Made by a program: the position numbers and the translations under genes | Notes under the pieces: model-generated | What the model saw: only the letters and a program-made list of their open reading frames with translations | Told to the model about the DNA's origin: nothing | The model's database searches: none | From: Dolomedes plantarius | Taxonomy: Eukaryota; Arthropoda; Arachnida; Araneae; Dolomedidae | DNA length: 64,000 nt | NCBI GenBank assembly: GCA_907164885.2 | Contig: OU015503.1 | Coordinates: 126,753,764-126,817,763 of the forward strand | Direction of reading: 5' to 3' | Part shown: positions 63,631 through 64,000 of the stretch, piece after piece | How the letters are laid out: every line of letters begins with the position of its first letter | Position numbering within the stretch: the first letter of the stretch is position 1

Positions 63631-64000
63631 CTTTTTTTTCAGATGTATAAACAAAAATAATCACTCAACGAAGAGGCTAATGATAAGACTGGATACACCA
63701 ACTGTCTCTCATTAAGGCTGAAAAACTGGGGTCTTAGGCTGATTGAAAGTTGCCTGAATGGTTAGGTGTATATAACAGCTCGAAATATTTAAATCAATAC
63801 AATTTACAGGAAGAAAAACAAAAAAGAATACAGCAGATTTAAAGCAAAAAATCATAATATTTTCTGCTCATATCTCCAGTACTTCTGTTTAAACAAGCTT
63901 TGTACTTTTAAATAAAATTAGATTTGTTCATACACAGCTTAGTCCCATTTTTCTAGTACTTCAGAAAATGAACAAATTTGTTATCTAGATTCACAATAAC
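63631..64000. other. Right end of window, nothing recognised
   Basis: AT-rich without coding or repeat signal. Confidence 0.4.

Overview
The window is AT-rich eukaryotic nuclear DNA, almost certainly from an arthropod. Reasons: a 12-exon GT-AG gene with large introns, MADF-type proteins, tRNA-derived SINEs, and many cut-and-paste DNA transposons (Tc1, mariner, Tigger/pogo, hAT, piggyBac, Harbinger-like). A chelicerate is plausible but the sequence alone cannot settle the species.

Layout. Bases 1-180 are the end of a + strand gene: an acidic tail with a PCNA-binding (PIP) box. From 181 to about 9.3 kb lie decayed mobile elements: a Tigger-type MITE, a 250-bp tandem repeat, a LINE 3' end, piggyBac relics and SINEs. 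Bases 9,610-34,878 (minus strand) hold one complete gene, B3GNTL1/QTGAL, the galactosyltransferase of queuosine in tRNA. Its 12 coding exons join into 360 residues with no frameshift or stop. Its introns carry hAT, Tc1, Tigger and SINE insertions, many with clear target-site duplications.

From 34.9 to 38.4 kb are MITE and SINE copies and a broken SWIM/YqaJ gene. Bases 38,378-49,820 look like one hAT transposon inflated to 11.4 kb. Its transposase remnant is at 48.0-49.6 kb. Inside it sit a Tigger element, a MADF fragment, two LTR-like pieces, a 38-bp minisatellite and an unrecognised 97-codon reading frame.

Bases 51.8-53.9 kb hold an unusual transposon with terminal inverted repeats of about 110 bp and a decayed DDE-like protein of a poorly named family. 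Bases 54,519-57,877 (minus) hold an intact two-exon MADF-domain gene whose intron contains a deleted mariner and a nearly intact Tc1 element 28 bp apart. The last 6 kb holds MITEs, an hAT fragment and AT-rich DNA, possibly a long 3' UTR of a minus-strand gene starting beyond the window.

The intact host-like coding sequences I can defend are the first exon, B3GNTL1 and (as host or transposon gene) the MADF gene. Nearly everything else is transposon-derived. All reading was by eye; no alignment or database search was run.
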